The position numbers and the translations under genes were made by a program. DNA of 56,522 nucleotides, taken from positions 1-56,522 of the forward strand of contig DIEU01000024.1 in the NCBI GenBank assembly GCA_002418775.1, given 5' to 3'. Positions 8,502-16,543 of this stretch are shown one piece after another. Below the pieces are notes generated by a model. It made no database searches, was not told where the DNA came from, and saw only the letters and a program-made list of their open reading frames with translations. The DNA is from Firmicutes bacterium UBA5766. Its GTDB lineage: Bacteria > Bacillota > Desulfotomaculia > Desulfotomaculales > Nap2-2B. The stretch's first letter is position 1, and each line of letters starts with the position of its first letter.

Positions 8502-9317
8502 ATGCCCAAAGGTGTCCTAGTGGATGTTTCCCGCTGCATTGGCTGCAGAAGCTGTCAGGTCGCCTGCAAATCATGGAACGATTTGCCCGCCACGCCGACT
8601 AGTTTTAATAACAATTGGGATAATCCCCCGGATTTAACTGCCACCAATTGGACGCGGGTAGGCTATCACCTGATTGAAAAAGAGGGCCAGTTAAAATGGC
8701 GGTTCGTCAAGACACAGTGCATGCACTGCGAATACCCGGCCTGTGAGGCGGCCTGTTTTACCCATTCTTTCGTGAAGACAAAAGAAGGCGCGGTAATTTA
8801 CAAACCGACCGAATTAAACCAGGATTACTGCGTCGGTTGCCGCTACTGCATGATCGCCTGTCCGTTTTCAGTGCCGAAGTTTGAATGGGACAAATCTTTT
8901 CCCTTTGTCCGCAAGTGCCGGTTCTGTTACGACCGCTTGAAGGAAGGGGATAAGCCCGCCTGTGTGACGGTATGCCCGACCGGCGCCCTGCAATTTGGAG
9001 AAAAAGAAGAAATACTTGCTGAAGCTCATCAAAGAATTGACAGCAACCCCAACTACATCAAACACGTTTATGGAGAAAAAGAATACGGGGGCACTTCCTG
9101 GATGTATATCTCCGATGTTCCATTTGAGGAACTTGGCTTTAAAACAAATGTTTCCGAAAAACCAATTCCTCTATATTCCTGGAACATCCTCAAGTGGACT
9201 CCCTGGATTTTTGTGGGTTGGGGAGCAATCCTGACTGCATTATATACTTATAACAAAAGACGGGCCGAAGTTCATCATGAGGAAGAAATGTATGCGCCTG
9301 TCCAAGACGAGGAATAA
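8502..9317 (+). CDS. fdnH: Formate dehydrogenase iron-sulfur (beta) subunit
   Basis: This 271-residue ferredoxin-type protein carries electrons from FdnG to the membrane subunit. Four [4Fe-4S] motifs are visible: CIGCRSCQVAC, CMHCEYPACEAAC, CVGCRYCMIAC and CRFCYDRL...CVTVC. A single C-terminal transmembrane helix (about residues 228-246, WTPWIFVGWGAILTALYTY) anchors it, as in FdnH. There is no signal peptide, so it should be exported together with FdnG by the Tat route. ATG follows GGAGG at a normal distance, 13 nt after the fdnG stop, so the genes are one transcript. Assignment is firm. Confidence 0.95.
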   Translation: MPKGVLVDVSRCIGCRSCQVACKSWNDLPATPTSFNNNWDNPPDLTATNWTRVGYHLIEKEGQLKWRFVKTQCMHCEYPACEAACFTHSFVKTKEGAVIYKPTELNQDYCVGCRYCMIACPFSVPKFEWDKSFPFVRKCRFCYDRLKEGDKPACVTVCPTGALQFGEKEEILAEAHQRIDSNPNYIKHVYGEKEYGGTSWMYISDVPFEELGFKTNVSEKPIPLYSWNILKWTPWIFVGWGAILTALYTYNKRRAEVHHEEEMYAPVQDEE

Positions 9318-9333
9318 GGAGGTGCTCGCTTAG

Positions 9334-10515
9334 GTGAACTATAAAATCTGGCGTTTTGGAAAGTGGACATTCCGGCTCACATCCACAAGATATGTTTTAA
9401 TGGCTTTAGTGGCAATTATGGTTGTCGCAGCAATCTTCCGTTTTGTCCTCGGACTTGGGGCAGTCACCAATTTAAGTGACGAATGGCCATGGGGACTTTG
9501 GATCGGATTCGATTTGCTCTGCGGAATCGCATTGGCCGGCGGTGGTTTCAGCACGGCGCTGATCGTGCATGTCCTGCACAAGGAAAAATATGCGCCGATT
9601 GTCCGTGCAGCGCTTGTAACCTCCATGCTGGGTTACATCATAGCCCTGGTCAGCCTTCTGTTTGACATCGGAAGGTGGCATAACTGCTGGCGCCCCTTCT
9701 TTTACTGGGGATACCATTCTGTTTTGTTCGAAGTATTCTGGTGTATTGCTCTGTACACATTAATTCAAGTCCTTGAGTTTGGAGATATTTTCTTTGAAAG
9801 GGTAAAATCACGCCCGCTGAAAGGCATCCTGGAAAAAATAATGCCCGTTTTAATGATTGTAGGCATTATCCTGCCTACCCTTCACCAATCGTCGCTGGGT
9901 TCGCTCTTCGTGGTGGCGGTAGACAAGCTTAATCCCTTGTGGTGGTCGATGATTATCCCGTTTTTCTTTGTCTGGTCGGCTTTCTTCCTTGGGCCGGCAA
10001 TGGTTACCTTTGAAGGCTCACTGGCTGCGAGGGCTTACGGAAGACAGCCTGAAACAGAAGTTTACCAGAGCCTTGTGAAGGTTACAATGTGGATGATGAT
10101 CGTTTACCTGATTGTAAAGATAATTGATCTGAACACCCGCGGCGTTTTCTCCCTTGCTTTCAACGGCTCTTTCGAAAGCAATATGTTCCTTCTTGAAATG
10201 ATCGGCGGGATAATTATACCGATTATAATGTACGCGATTCCCTCCATTAGAAAATCCCAGCAGGGAGTTGCCGTAGCGTCATTTTTAGTAGTTGCCGGTG
10301 TTGTCTTTAACCGTGCCAATGTTAACTTTACCGGCATGGCTCAAGCTGTAGGCGGAAGTTATTTCCCAAGCATTTGGGAATGGCTGATTACTCTCGGCTT
10401 CTGGAGCTTCCTGGTCCTGGCCTACTGCTTCATAGCTGAGAACTTTGGCATTCTTCCCAAGGAAGAACATGGAGCATCTCACGCAGCGGGAGCACAAAAG
10501 AGCATAGCAGGTTAG
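9334..10515 (+). CDS. NrfD/PsrC-type membrane subunit of formate dehydrogenase
   Basis: This 393-residue integral membrane protein has about ten hydrophobic segments and the NrfD/HybB/PsrC pattern (for example EWPWGLWIGFDLLCGIALAG near residue 50). Such subunits pass electrons between an exported Fe-S subunit and the quinone pool and carry no heme. Here it takes the place of the cytochrome b FdnI of E. coli. GTG is used as start, 11 nt after GGAGG and 17 nt after fdnH. It is the last gene of the operon and is followed by a strong terminator. The quinone role is known for the family; the link to this formate dehydrogenase is inferred from the operon. Confidence 0.9.
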   Translation: MNYKIWRFGKWTFRLTSTRYVLMALVAIMVVAAIFRFVLGLGAVTNLSDEWPWGLWIGFDLLCGIALAGGGFSTALIVHVLHKEKYAPIVRAALVTSMLGYIIALVSLLFDIGRWHNCWRPFFYWGYHSVLFEVFWCIALYTLIQVLEFGDIFFERVKSRPLKGILEKIMPVLMIVGIILPTLHQSSLGSLFVVAVDKLNPLWWSMIIPFFFVWSAFFLGPAMVTFEGSLAARAYGRQPETEVYQSLVKVTMWMMIVYLIVKIIDLNTRGVFSLAFNGSFESNMFLLEMIGGIIIPIIMYAIPSIRKSQQGVAVASFLVVAGVVFNRANVNFTGMAQAVGGSYFPSIWEWLITLGFWSFLVLAYCFIAENFGILPKEEHGASHAAGAQKSIAG

Positions 10516-10530
10516 TTTCTCGCAAAAAAA

Positions 10531-10563
10531 AACAGGGCGCTTTTTTCCAGCGTCCTGTTTTTT
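10531..10563 (+). terminator. Intrinsic terminator after the formate dehydrogenase operon
   Basis: ACAGGGCGC pairs with GCGTCCTGT (nine pairs, one G-U) over a short T-rich loop and ends in a run of eight T. A run of A on the other side lets it also stop leftward transcription from tatA2. Confidence 0.9.
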
Positions 10564-10590
10564 TATTAATTCTAATAAATTTCTTTCTAT

Positions 10591-10618
10591 GGTTCAGGTC
10601 TTTTGGTTCAGGTCTTTT
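10591..10618. repeat. 14-bp tandem direct repeat
   Basis: GGTTCAGGTCTTTT occurs twice back to back in the gap between two converging genes. It is a small local duplication with no evident function. Confidence 0.8.
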
Positions 10619-10629
10619 AATTGACTTCC

Positions 10630-10872
10630 TTAACTGCTTGATATATCCTTTTTAACCTCTTCTTTTATTCCATTTGTAACCTCTGCAACCTCTTCTTTTA
10701 TTCCATTTGTGACTTCTGTAACTTCGCTAAAGCTTGAAACCGTAGCCCTGCGAAATTCGTTTAGTGTCTTGCCCAGAGATTTCCCGACTTCGGGAAGTTT
10801 TCGAGGCCCGAAAATAATTAGGGCCAGGACAAGGATTAAGATAAGTTCAGGCATACCCAGGCTGGGAAACAT
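10630..10872 (-). CDS. Second TatA-type translocase subunit
   Basis: This 80-residue protein has one transmembrane helix (MPELILILVLALIIFGPRKL), the hinge FGPRKLPE and an amphipathic helix, all as in TatA. I start it at the ATG at 10872, which follows AGGGGTGG by 5 nt; an ATG 39 nt further upstream has no ribosome site. The C-terminal tail carries a tandem copy of an 11-residue unit (EVTNGIKEEVA / EVTNGIKEEVK), encoded by two nearly identical 33-bp stretches. It converges on the formate dehydrogenase operon and shares its terminator. It may be an alternative pore subunit working with the TatC at 4448-5236; whether it acts as TatA, TatB or TatE is not decided by sequence. Confidence 0.9.
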   Translation of the reverse strand: MFPSLGMPELILILVLALIIFGPRKLPEVGKSLGKTLNEFRRATVSSFSEVTEVTNGIKEEVAEVTNGIKEEVKKDISSS

Positions 10873-10964
10873 AAAACCACCCCTTATGTCATTTTCCGAA
10901 AGAACAAACAAATCATAGCTAACATAATATAGTTCGCTGCAGAAGGTTGAAATTCCTGCATCCT

Positions 10965-11630
10965 CTAAATTATTTCAGCAACGGCTTTCAGCGCTTCTTT
11001 AACAGGGGAAAACTCCGTTCTGTGGATTGGTGAAGGACCGAGTGAAAATAATATCTTCAGATGCGCGGCTGTTGGGTAACCTTTATTTTTGTTAAAGCCA
11101 TATTCCGGATAAATTTGGTGGTAAACCTGCATGAGGTGGTCACGGGTAACCTTCGCCAGTATTGACGCCGCAGCTATAGAAGCGCTTGACCCGTCTCCGC
11201 CGGCAAGAGCCTGCTGGGGAATCTGCAATTTGTCTATATATGTCCTGCCGTCTATAAGTATATAATCGGGAACAGCGTCAAGACCTTTAACCGCCCTTTT
11301 CATGGCCAGAATAGATGCCCGGTGGATATTTATCCACTTTATTTCACAAACTGTCGCCAAACTCACCGACCAGGCTACGGCAGCCTTTTTAATCTGAACA
11401 GCAAGCGTTTCTCTTTTTGCTGCGGGAACTTTTTTTGAATCGTCCAGCCCATACAGTCTGTTGTTTTCTGGCAGGATAACCGCCGCAGCGACTACAGGAC
11501 CTGCTAAAGGGCCGCGGCCAGCCTCGTCGACACCGGCTATAAAAGAATAGCCTTTAAACCTGAGTTCCCTTTCATAACTTAGCAGGCTGTCCAGTTTTTC
11601 CTGAAGCCCGGCTGGTTCTTTCTTTTTCAT
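10965..11630 (-). CDS. rnhB: Ribonuclease HII
   Basis: This 221-residue enzyme removes RNA from RNA:DNA hybrids and excises single misincorporated ribonucleotides. The catalytic acidic residues are in GVDEAGRGPLAG and in the later ILIDGRTY segment; LDDSKKV and the SIAAASILAKVTRD stretch are also family hallmarks. Start ATG has GGAG 7 nt upstream. That start places the first 59 nt inside the 3' end of rbgA in another frame, a long overlap that suggests translational coupling. The order rplS-lepB-rbgA-rnhB is the ancestral Firmicute arrangement. Assignment is certain. Confidence 0.96.
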   Translation of the reverse strand: MKKKEPAGLQEKLDSLLSYERELRFKGYSFIAGVDEAGRGPLAGPVVAAAVILPENNRLYGLDDSKKVPAAKRETLAVQIKKAAVAWSVSLATVCEIKWINIHRASILAMKRAVKGLDAVPDYILIDGRTYIDKLQIPQQALAGGDGSSASIAAASILAKVTRDHLMQVYHQIYPEYGFNKNKGYPTAAHLKILFSLGPSPIHRTEFSPVKEALKAVAEII

Positions 11631-12477
11631 TTGGCGTCTCCAGTGTAATCCGGCCTAATTTCCCTTCCTTGAATTCTTTTAAAATATGATCTGCGGTCCT
11701 TAGTCCGTCAACATTACCACCGGCAGTTAAAAAGCCCCTTTTTTTTCCAATGAGTTCAATAAGTTGTTCAGTCCCCGAATAAACTTCATCTATTCCAAAA
11801 CGCTCTTTTATTAAACCAGGTTTATTGCAAACGATCCATTCAAGCAGCCATTGGGATACTTCCCCGGAATCAAAAACCTCTTTTTTTATTGCGCCTGTGA
11901 CAGCCAGTTTTATAGCCTGCTCTCTGTCGTCAAGTTTTGGCCATAAGATTCCCGGCATATCGAGCATTTCCAGCTTGTCACCAATGGAAATCCATTGCGG
12001 GCCCCGTGTAACGCCGGGATACTGGCCGGTACGGGCCGGCTTGTATCCTGCCATTTTATTTATCAACATAGATTTTCCGATATTCGGAATGCCCACTACC
12101 ATACATCTCGGCAATGTGCGCCTGAGAGATTTTCTTTTCGATAACAATTTTTTTTCTAATATTGAACTCAGGGAACTGATGACGACTTTCATACCGCGCC
12201 CGCTGATCAGATCGACCGGCATTGCTTCTATGCCATTTGCCTTAAACCACTTAATCCATGTTTTTGTATGCTGAGCGTCAGCCAAATCGGCCTTACTCAG
12301 CAGAATATAAACAATCTTATCACCAAGGCGGGATGTTATGGAAGGATTATTACTGCTGGCGGGTATCCGTGCATCCAGCATTACAAAAACTGCATCCACA
12401 AGTTTGAGGTTCTTTTGGAGATCTTTCTTTGCCCTGGCCATATGGCCGGGAAACCAATTAATATTTGTATCACTCAT
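11572..12477 (-). CDS. rbgA: Ribosome biogenesis GTPase YlqF/RbgA
   Basis: This 301-residue circularly permuted GTPase is needed for late 50S subunit assembly. The G motifs appear in permuted order: G4 as LSKAD near residue 60, then G1 as GIPNIGKS near 129, then G3 as DMPG near 174. The N-terminus INWFPGHMARAKK is diagnostic of RbgA/YlqF. It lies between lepB and rnhB with 8 nt to lepB and a 59-nt overlap with rnhB. No unusual residues were seen. Confidence 0.96.
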   Translation of the reverse strand: MSDTNINWFPGHMARAKKDLQKNLKLVDAVFVMLDARIPASSNNPSITSRLGDKIVYILLSKADLADAQHTKTWIKWFKANGIEAMPVDLISGRGMKVVISSLSSILEKKLLSKRKSLRRTLPRCMVVGIPNIGKSMLINKMAGYKPARTGQYPGVTRGPQWISIGDKLEMLDMPGILWPKLDDREQAIKLAVTGAIKKEVFDSGEVSQWLLEWIVCNKPGLIKERFGIDEVYSGTEQLIELIGKKRGFLTAGGNVDGLRTADHILKEFKEGKLGRITLETPNEKERTSRASGKTGQPAKL

Positions 12478-12485
12478 TTTAGATA

Positions 12486-13043
12486 TTACAAAAGCCTGGC
12501 CCTGTTAAACGGCCAGTAGATTAATACTGCTTTACCGATGACATTTTCTTCGGGCAGCGCTCCCCAAACCCTGCTGTCCTCGCTGTTTGGGCGATTGTCG
12601 CCAAGCATGAGATAACACCCGTTAGGAACTATGACAGGTCCAAAATCAGAAAAACTCAAATCCTCGGGCAGGTATTTTTCAGGAGTTTCCTTTCCATTTA
12701 TATAAAGGCGGTTGTCTTTCAGTGTTACCTGCTCATTTTCAAAGCCAATCAATCTTTTAATATAGTCTTTACGAGGATCGCGGGGGTATTTAAAAACTAT
12801 AACATCCCCCCGCTGGGGTTCGCCAAGACGGTAGGCAACCTTACTGACGATTATCCTATCCCCTACCAAAAGATTGGGTTCCATTGATTGTGAAGGAATG
12901 AAGAAAGGCGCCAGTAAAAATAACCTGATTATTGTGGCCAGAATAACAGCAATTATTACAGATTCAAGTATTTCGGGAATCACAGGTTTTTTAGATTCTT
13001 CTGCAGACCCCTGACCGGCAAGTTTGTCTTTTTTCTTATCCAT
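12486..13043 (-). CDS. lepB: Type I signal peptidase
   Basis: This 185-residue membrane peptidase removes Sec and Tat signal peptides on the outer face. One transmembrane helix lies near the N-terminus (SVIIAVILATIIRLFLLAPF). The nucleophile serine is in PSQSMEPNLLVGD, the general-base lysine in DYIKRLIG, and box E appears as GDNRPNSEDSR. I start at the ATG at 13043, preceded by GGAAGGG; an upstream in-frame ATG at 13130 overlaps rplS and lacks support. A terminator-like stem lies between rplS and this gene, so part of its expression may be attenuated. The single-helix, short form is the usual Gram-positive SipS type. Confidence 0.95.
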   Translation of the reverse strand: MDKKKDKLAGQGSAEESKKPVIPEILESVIIAVILATIIRLFLLAPFFIPSQSMEPNLLVGDRIIVSKVAYRLGEPQRGDVIVFKYPRDPRKDYIKRLIGFENEQVTLKDNRLYINGKETPEKYLPEDLSFSDFGPVIVPNGCYLMLGDNRPNSEDSRVWGALPEENVIGKAVLIYWPFNRARLL

Positions 13044-13067
13044 TACATAACCCTTCCGTTTGAAGAT

Positions 13068-13097
13068 AAAAAAGGGACTGTCCCGCAGTCCCCTTTT
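13068..13097 (-). terminator. Terminator/attenuator after rplS
   Basis: On the minus strand a GGGGACT/AGTCCC stem with flanking A/T pairs ends in TTTTTT. It separates rplS from lepB, reducing read-through from the ribosomal-protein promoter. Confidence 0.8.
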
Positions 13098-13104
13098 GAA
13101 CTGA

Positions 13105-13446
13105 CTAGTTTTTCTCCCGTATGCGGGCATTTTTACCTGTAAGACCCCTTAAGTAATACAATCTCGCCCGCCTTACGAAACCCCTTCGAATAACTTCGAT
13201 TTTTTCAATTTTAGGAGAATGAAGAGGAAACGTTCTTTCTACCCCTACTCCATATGAAACCCGGCGCACGGTAAAGGTTTCCCCTAAACCCATACCCCGG
13301 CGTCTGATAACAACTCCTTCAAAAATCTGGATTCGTTCCCTGCTGCCCTCAATTACTCTGACATGAACTCTTACTGTATTTCCCGGTTTAAAACCGGGTA
13401 CATCTTTTTTTACCTGCTCCTGTTCAAAAGACTGCAGAAGATTCAA
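13105..13446 (-). CDS. rplS: 50S ribosomal protein L19
   Basis: This is a 113-residue ribosomal protein at the 30S-50S interface. The family core is clear: FKPGNTVRVHVRVIEG, RIQIFEGVVIRRRG and the C-terminal RRARLYYLRG. I place the start at the TTG at 13446 (LNLLQSFEQEQ), 7 nt after AGGTGG. This gives the normal L19 N-terminus, whereas a longer frame would add 15 untypical residues. The usual upstream partners (rpsP, rimM, trmD) are absent; an enoyl-CoA hydratase and a broken gene lie there instead, and the gene has its own promoter. Confidence 0.95.
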   Translation of the reverse strand: MNLLQSFEQEQVKKDVPGFKPGNTVRVHVRVIEGSRERIQIFEGVVIRRRGMGLGETFTVRRVSYGVGVERTFPLHSPKIEKIEVIRRGFVRRARLYYLRGLTGKNARIREKN

Positions 13447-13505
13447 CTTTAGCCCACCTTTCCCAGGTCTGTCTCTTTTTTGTGCCTTCAAAATAATAAC
13501 GAATT

Positions 13506-13535
13506 ATTATAACATAGGGTTTTATCACCCTGCAA
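13506..13535 (-). promoter_or_regulatory. Promoter for rplS-lepB-rbgA-rnhB
   Basis: TTGCAG and TATAAT are spaced by 18 nt on the minus strand, about 60 nt upstream of the rplS start. The spacer and -35 contain an AGGGT/ACCCT inverted pair. This fits rplS being the first gene of its transcript here. Confidence 0.6.
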
Positions 13536-13613
13536 GCAATAATTCCCTTGTGGGGCAAAAGAAATATTAAACCATTGTATACCTGCCGCTGACGCTAATC
13601 GCCTGTCCCGTAA

Positions 13614-13796
13614 TTAATACATAAACCAACCTCCGCTGATACAAAGGCATGAACCGGTAATAAAATCCGCTTTTTCGGAGCATAAGAATAAAATGGCGTT
13701 GGCCATATCCTGAGGAGTGCCGTCCCTGCCCAAAATCTCCTGGCTTCTAGTCTTTTGGAAATATTCGGGCGGCTGCAGTTTATCCAAAAAGGGATA
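13614..13796 (-). pseudogene. Remnant of a short-chain dehydrogenase/reductase
   Basis: About 60 codons with no start codon or ribosome site encode the C-terminal end of an SDR-family (FabG-like) oxidoreductase. The stretch GRDGTPQDMANAILFLCS followed by ADFITG and SGGW is the canonical SDR tail, corresponding to GxPEDIANAVxFLxS...FITGxxxxxDGG. The frame ends at a TAA and is closed upstream by another TAA, so the Rossmann fold and catalytic Tyr-Lys are gone. It sits just downstream of the enoyl-CoA hydratase gene, suggesting a former fatty-acid or CoA-thioester operon that has been deleted. Neither edge carries visible mobile-element sequence. Confidence 0.75.
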
Positions 13797-13828
13797 TTAC
13801 TATAATTAAATAGGCAGATAAAACTTGT

Positions 13829-13853
13829 GAACCACCGGTTTAACCGGTGGTTC
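13829..13853 (-). terminator. Palindromic terminator after enoyl-CoA hydratase
   Basis: GAACCACCGGTT and AACCGGTGGTTC form a perfect 12-bp inverted repeat with a one-base centre. On the minus strand it is followed by ACAAGTTTTATC. It lies 16 nt past the stop codon. Confidence 0.65.
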
Positions 13854-13868
13854 CCGCTACTTTATATT

Positions 13869-14648
13869 TTATTTTCCCTTATAAGCAGGTTTTCTTTTTT
13901 CAAGAAAGGCGTTAACGCCTTCTCGCATATCTTCACTGTTCAGGATCATTGCAAAATTTGCCGCTTCAAACTGCAAGCCGGCTTTTAATAACGGATCATA
14001 GTTAACGGAACGCATGGCCAACTTGACACAGTAGGGACCGTTCTTCATTATTTTCTTAGCCATCGTAACAGCGGTGTCCTTCAACTGATCCAGGGGAACA
14101 ACCTTGTTTACCAAACCGATACGGTAAGCTTCGTTGGCGTCGATCATCTCACCGGTAAGGATCAATTCCATCGCCCTGCCCTTGCCGACAAGACGGGCTA
14201 AACGCTGCGTGCCGCTGTAACCGGGCATAACGCCGAGTGTCACCTCGGGCAGACCAACCTTGGCATTTTCGGAGGCTATTCTAATAGTGCAGGCCATGGC
14301 CAACTCCAATCCTCCGCCGAGGGCAAAACCGTTAACAGCGGCAATCACGGGTTTTTCCAGGTTTTCTATTGCATCCATGATACCTTGCCCGCGCAGAGAA
14401 AAGTCATAACATACTGTTGGTTCAACACTTAAAAATTCACTGACGTCAGCCCCGGCAACAAAAGATTTCTCACCCGCTCCCGTTAAAATGATTACTTTTA
14501 CGGCATCGTCTTTACCGGCCAACGCTACTGCGTCATAAAGTTCGGAAATAACATCAAAGTTCAGGGCGTTCATGCTTTTTGGACGGTTTATGGTAATTGT
14601 TAGAATTCCTTCCATATTCTCAGCTAGAAGATATTTGTATTCTGCCAT
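13869..14648 (-). CDS. Enoyl-CoA hydratase/isomerase family protein
   Basis: This 259-residue crotonase-fold protein is of the length typical for short-chain enoyl-CoA hydratases. The oxyanion-hole segments are visible as KSFVAGADVSEF and NGFALGGGLELAMACTIRIA. The catalytic Glu region is PEVTLGVMPGYSGTQRL, retaining one clear Glu. The C-terminal EKRKPAYKGK is shared with the truncated paralogue at the right end of the window. ATG is preceded by GGGTGAGAG. It probably hydrates crotonyl-CoA or a related substrate in butyrate or fatty-acid metabolism. Exact substrate cannot be told, as the neighbours are housekeeping genes plus an SDR remnant. Confidence 0.9.
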   Translation of the reverse strand: MAEYKYLLAENMEGILTITINRPKSMNALNFDVISELYDAVALAGKDDAVKVIILTGAGEKSFVAGADVSEFLSVEPTVCYDFSLRGQGIMDAIENLEKPVIAAVNGFALGGGLELAMACTIRIASENAKVGLPEVTLGVMPGYSGTQRLARLVGKGRAMELILTGEMIDANEAYRIGLVNKVVPLDQLKDTAVTMAKKIMKNGPYCVKLAMRSVNYDPLLKAGLQFEAANFAMILNSEDMREGVNAFLEKRKPAYKGK

Positions 14649-14994
14649 CTCTCACCCGGCTGTATAATTACAAACCGGGCTTTCCCCCTCTCATATATTT
14701 ATTGAAATAAAAAAACTATTAAAAACTCTCCGGAGCGCCTCACCCCTTCCGAATAAATCCTTAATAAATGTTTTTCTCTGTTCGCTTTTCGATATCCTCT
14801 TAATAATATTATTTTTTTATAAAGAGCAGCAATTATTTTAGTTTGATTTTTCCCGTCCTGGGAATTAATTATGATAAAATATATAATATCATTGATCCGG
14901 GCCAAAAAGACATGGCAATCAACAAACCTGGTGAGCCGGAGCATACATGAAAGTCAATTCCGGTTCTGCCGCCTTTTTGAAGGAGGTTATAATT
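14649..14994. other. Divergent intergenic region
   Basis: This A/T-rich stretch separates the leftward enoyl-CoA hydratase from rightward yebC. I see a CCCGG/CCGGG stem just before the hydratase start and A/T-rich promoter-like sequence around 14870-14890, but no convincing gene or RNA element. Open frames here lack ribosome sites and family resemblance. Confidence 0.5.
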
Positions 14995-15720
14995 ATGTCC
15001 GGTCATTCCAAATGGTCGACTATAAAGCGAAAAAAAGCTAAAACAGACGCCCAGCGGGGCAAGGTATTTACTTCAGTAGCCCGTGAAATAATCATGGCTG
15101 TACGCCAGGGCGGCGCCGATCCAAATCACAATACACGTTTAAAGGCTGCTATTCTAAAGGCAAAGGAAGCCAATATACCCAATGAAAACATTGAAAGGGC
15201 AATCATGCGGGGCTCCGGTGCCTCCGGTGAAGGAGACTATGAAGAAATTGTGTATGAGGGATATGGGCCCGCCGGAGCAGCGATCATGCTTAATATTGTA
15301 ACGTCCAACCGGAACCGTACGGCTGGTGAAATCAGACACCTTTTCTCCAAAAGCGGCGGAAACCTTGGTGAAACAGGCTGTGTCTCCTGGATGTTTGAGA
15401 GAAAGGGTTTAATTGTAATTGAAAAAGAAGATTTTAACGACGAAGAAGCCTTGATGACAATTATCCTTGATACAGGCGCCGAGGATATGAAAGAAGAAAA
15501 AGACAGCTTTATAATTACAACTTCACCCGGTAATTTTGAAGAGGTAAAAGATACCCTCATCCGGCAGGGAATTCCACTGACTATAGCTGAAATAACTATG
15601 ATACCTTTAAATACCGTCAAACTCGGGGAAGCTGAAGCTGAACAAATGTCGGTCTTAATCAACGCGCTTGAGGAACATGACGACGTTCAGGAAGTTTTTA
15701 CAAATTTCGATCAGGATTAA
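14995..15720 (+). CDS. yebC: YebC/PmpR family translation and regulatory protein
   Basis: This 241-residue protein is nearly invariant at its N-terminus (MSGHSKWSTIKRKKAKTDAQ). It has the family's three-domain length and the GYGPAGAAIM and SGGNLGETG segments. I start at the ATG at 14995, 9 nt after AAGGAGG; an in-frame ATG 48 nt upstream lacks a site. YebC proteins were first described as transcription factors, and some members help ribosomes pass polyproline runs. The position directly upstream of a bofC-like gene and ruvCAB is a common Firmicute and bacterial arrangement. Confidence 0.95.
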   Translation: MSGHSKWSTIKRKKAKTDAQRGKVFTSVAREIIMAVRQGGADPNHNTRLKAAILKAKEANIPNENIERAIMRGSGASGEGDYEEIVYEGYGPAGAAIMLNIVTSNRNRTAGEIRHLFSKSGGNLGETGCVSWMFERKGLIVIEKEDFNDEEALMTIILDTGAEDMKEEKDSFIITTSPGNFEEVKDTLIRQGIPLTIAEITMIPLNTVKLGEAEAEQMSVLINALEEHDDVQEVFTNFDQD

Positions 15721-15805
15721 TTAATAAGAACTTCTATTATAGTATCCAACAGCCAGATAATGGCAATAATATATAAACAATTCTTTTTAAGTGGAGTGTT
15801 TATAT

Positions 15806-16456
15806 ATGTTTAGAAAACTGTTTTTCCTGATTCTTGGTATATTGGGAAGCTTTTTTATAGCAGTTGTTGTCTACTATAGTATGGTTATTTTCCGCGAACC
15901 CGCCGCTAAACCCCTTCTTTCTTTGTCATTTCCTGAAGGGGCGTCAAATCAAACGCTGATTCAGGACGATGATTTTATCCGTGAAGAATATGAATATCTC
16001 TGCGGAGATGTTTATATAGTATACTTTGGAAGACCTTCCGATGATCTGGCAGGCATTACTTTTAACAGATTAAGGGATAAATACCCGGCTGAAGGCGGAT
16101 GGTCAATAGAAAAAGTTGAAAAAACAGTGGTCCTGAGAAAAAAATGCAATGAGTTCTGCCCGGAACATAAAGCATACCGGCATTTAGGAATTGCTGATGG
16201 GCGACTTGCTGTTTATCAGGGTCCTTTAGGATGCAACAAGGAACTTTTAAAAACTGAGAATGTTACGGTTGAAAATTTACCCGTAAAATTTCAGAAAGAA
16301 TTGGAACAAGCGATGGATTTTGAAAAACAGGAGACTGTCGTACAGGACCAATTAAGAAAAGAACTTGAATTCACAAGTGAATCTTCCCTTCAAGCAGGAT
16401 TACAAAACCTTGATGAAAGTTTTTCAAACTTCAGTAAACAGAGCTTATCCGGTTAG
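15806..16456 (+). CDS. BofC-like protein with bypass-of-forespore C-terminal domain
   Basis: This 216-residue protein has an N-terminal hydrophobic anchor or signal (about residues 5-26) and a C-terminal BofC-like domain. The domain is recognisable from CNEFCPEHKAYRHLG and DGRLAVYQGP. In Bacillus subtilis BofC is an intermembrane-space protein that restrains the SpoIVB protease and so times sigma-K activation. The tail beyond about residue 160 is Gln/Glu-rich and probably coiled coil. I use the ATG at 15806, 9 nt after GGAG; a GTG 15 nt upstream is the alternative. It lies between yebC and ruvC. Family membership is clear; the checkpoint role is inferred, and no spoIVB is present in the window. 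Confidence 0.85.
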   Translation: MFRKLFFLILGILGSFFIAVVVYYSMVIFREPAAKPLLSLSFPEGASNQTLIQDDDFIREEYEYLCGDVYIVYFGRPSDDLAGITFNRLRDKYPAEGGWSIEKVEKTVVLRKKCNEFCPEHKAYRHLGIADGRLAVYQGPLGCNKELLKTENVTVENLPVKFQKELEQAMDFEKQETVVQDQLRKELEFTSESSLQAGLQNLDESFSNFSKQSLSG

Positions 16457-16543
16457 ATGGCCGGATATTTATCTTCCCAAGAAGGAAAAATCGCCCAGGC
16501 TGTGGAACAATTAATTATATATTAAAAAAAGAGGCCTGGATGA

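Noticed and set aside
11825..12274. 149-codon rightward frame inside rbgA
   Set aside because: It is antisense to the GTPase motifs, with no ribosome site and no resemblance to a protein family.
14699..14944. 81-codon leftward frame upstream of yebC
   Set aside because: It lies in A/T-rich intergenic DNA, lacks a ribosome site and has no recognisable domain.
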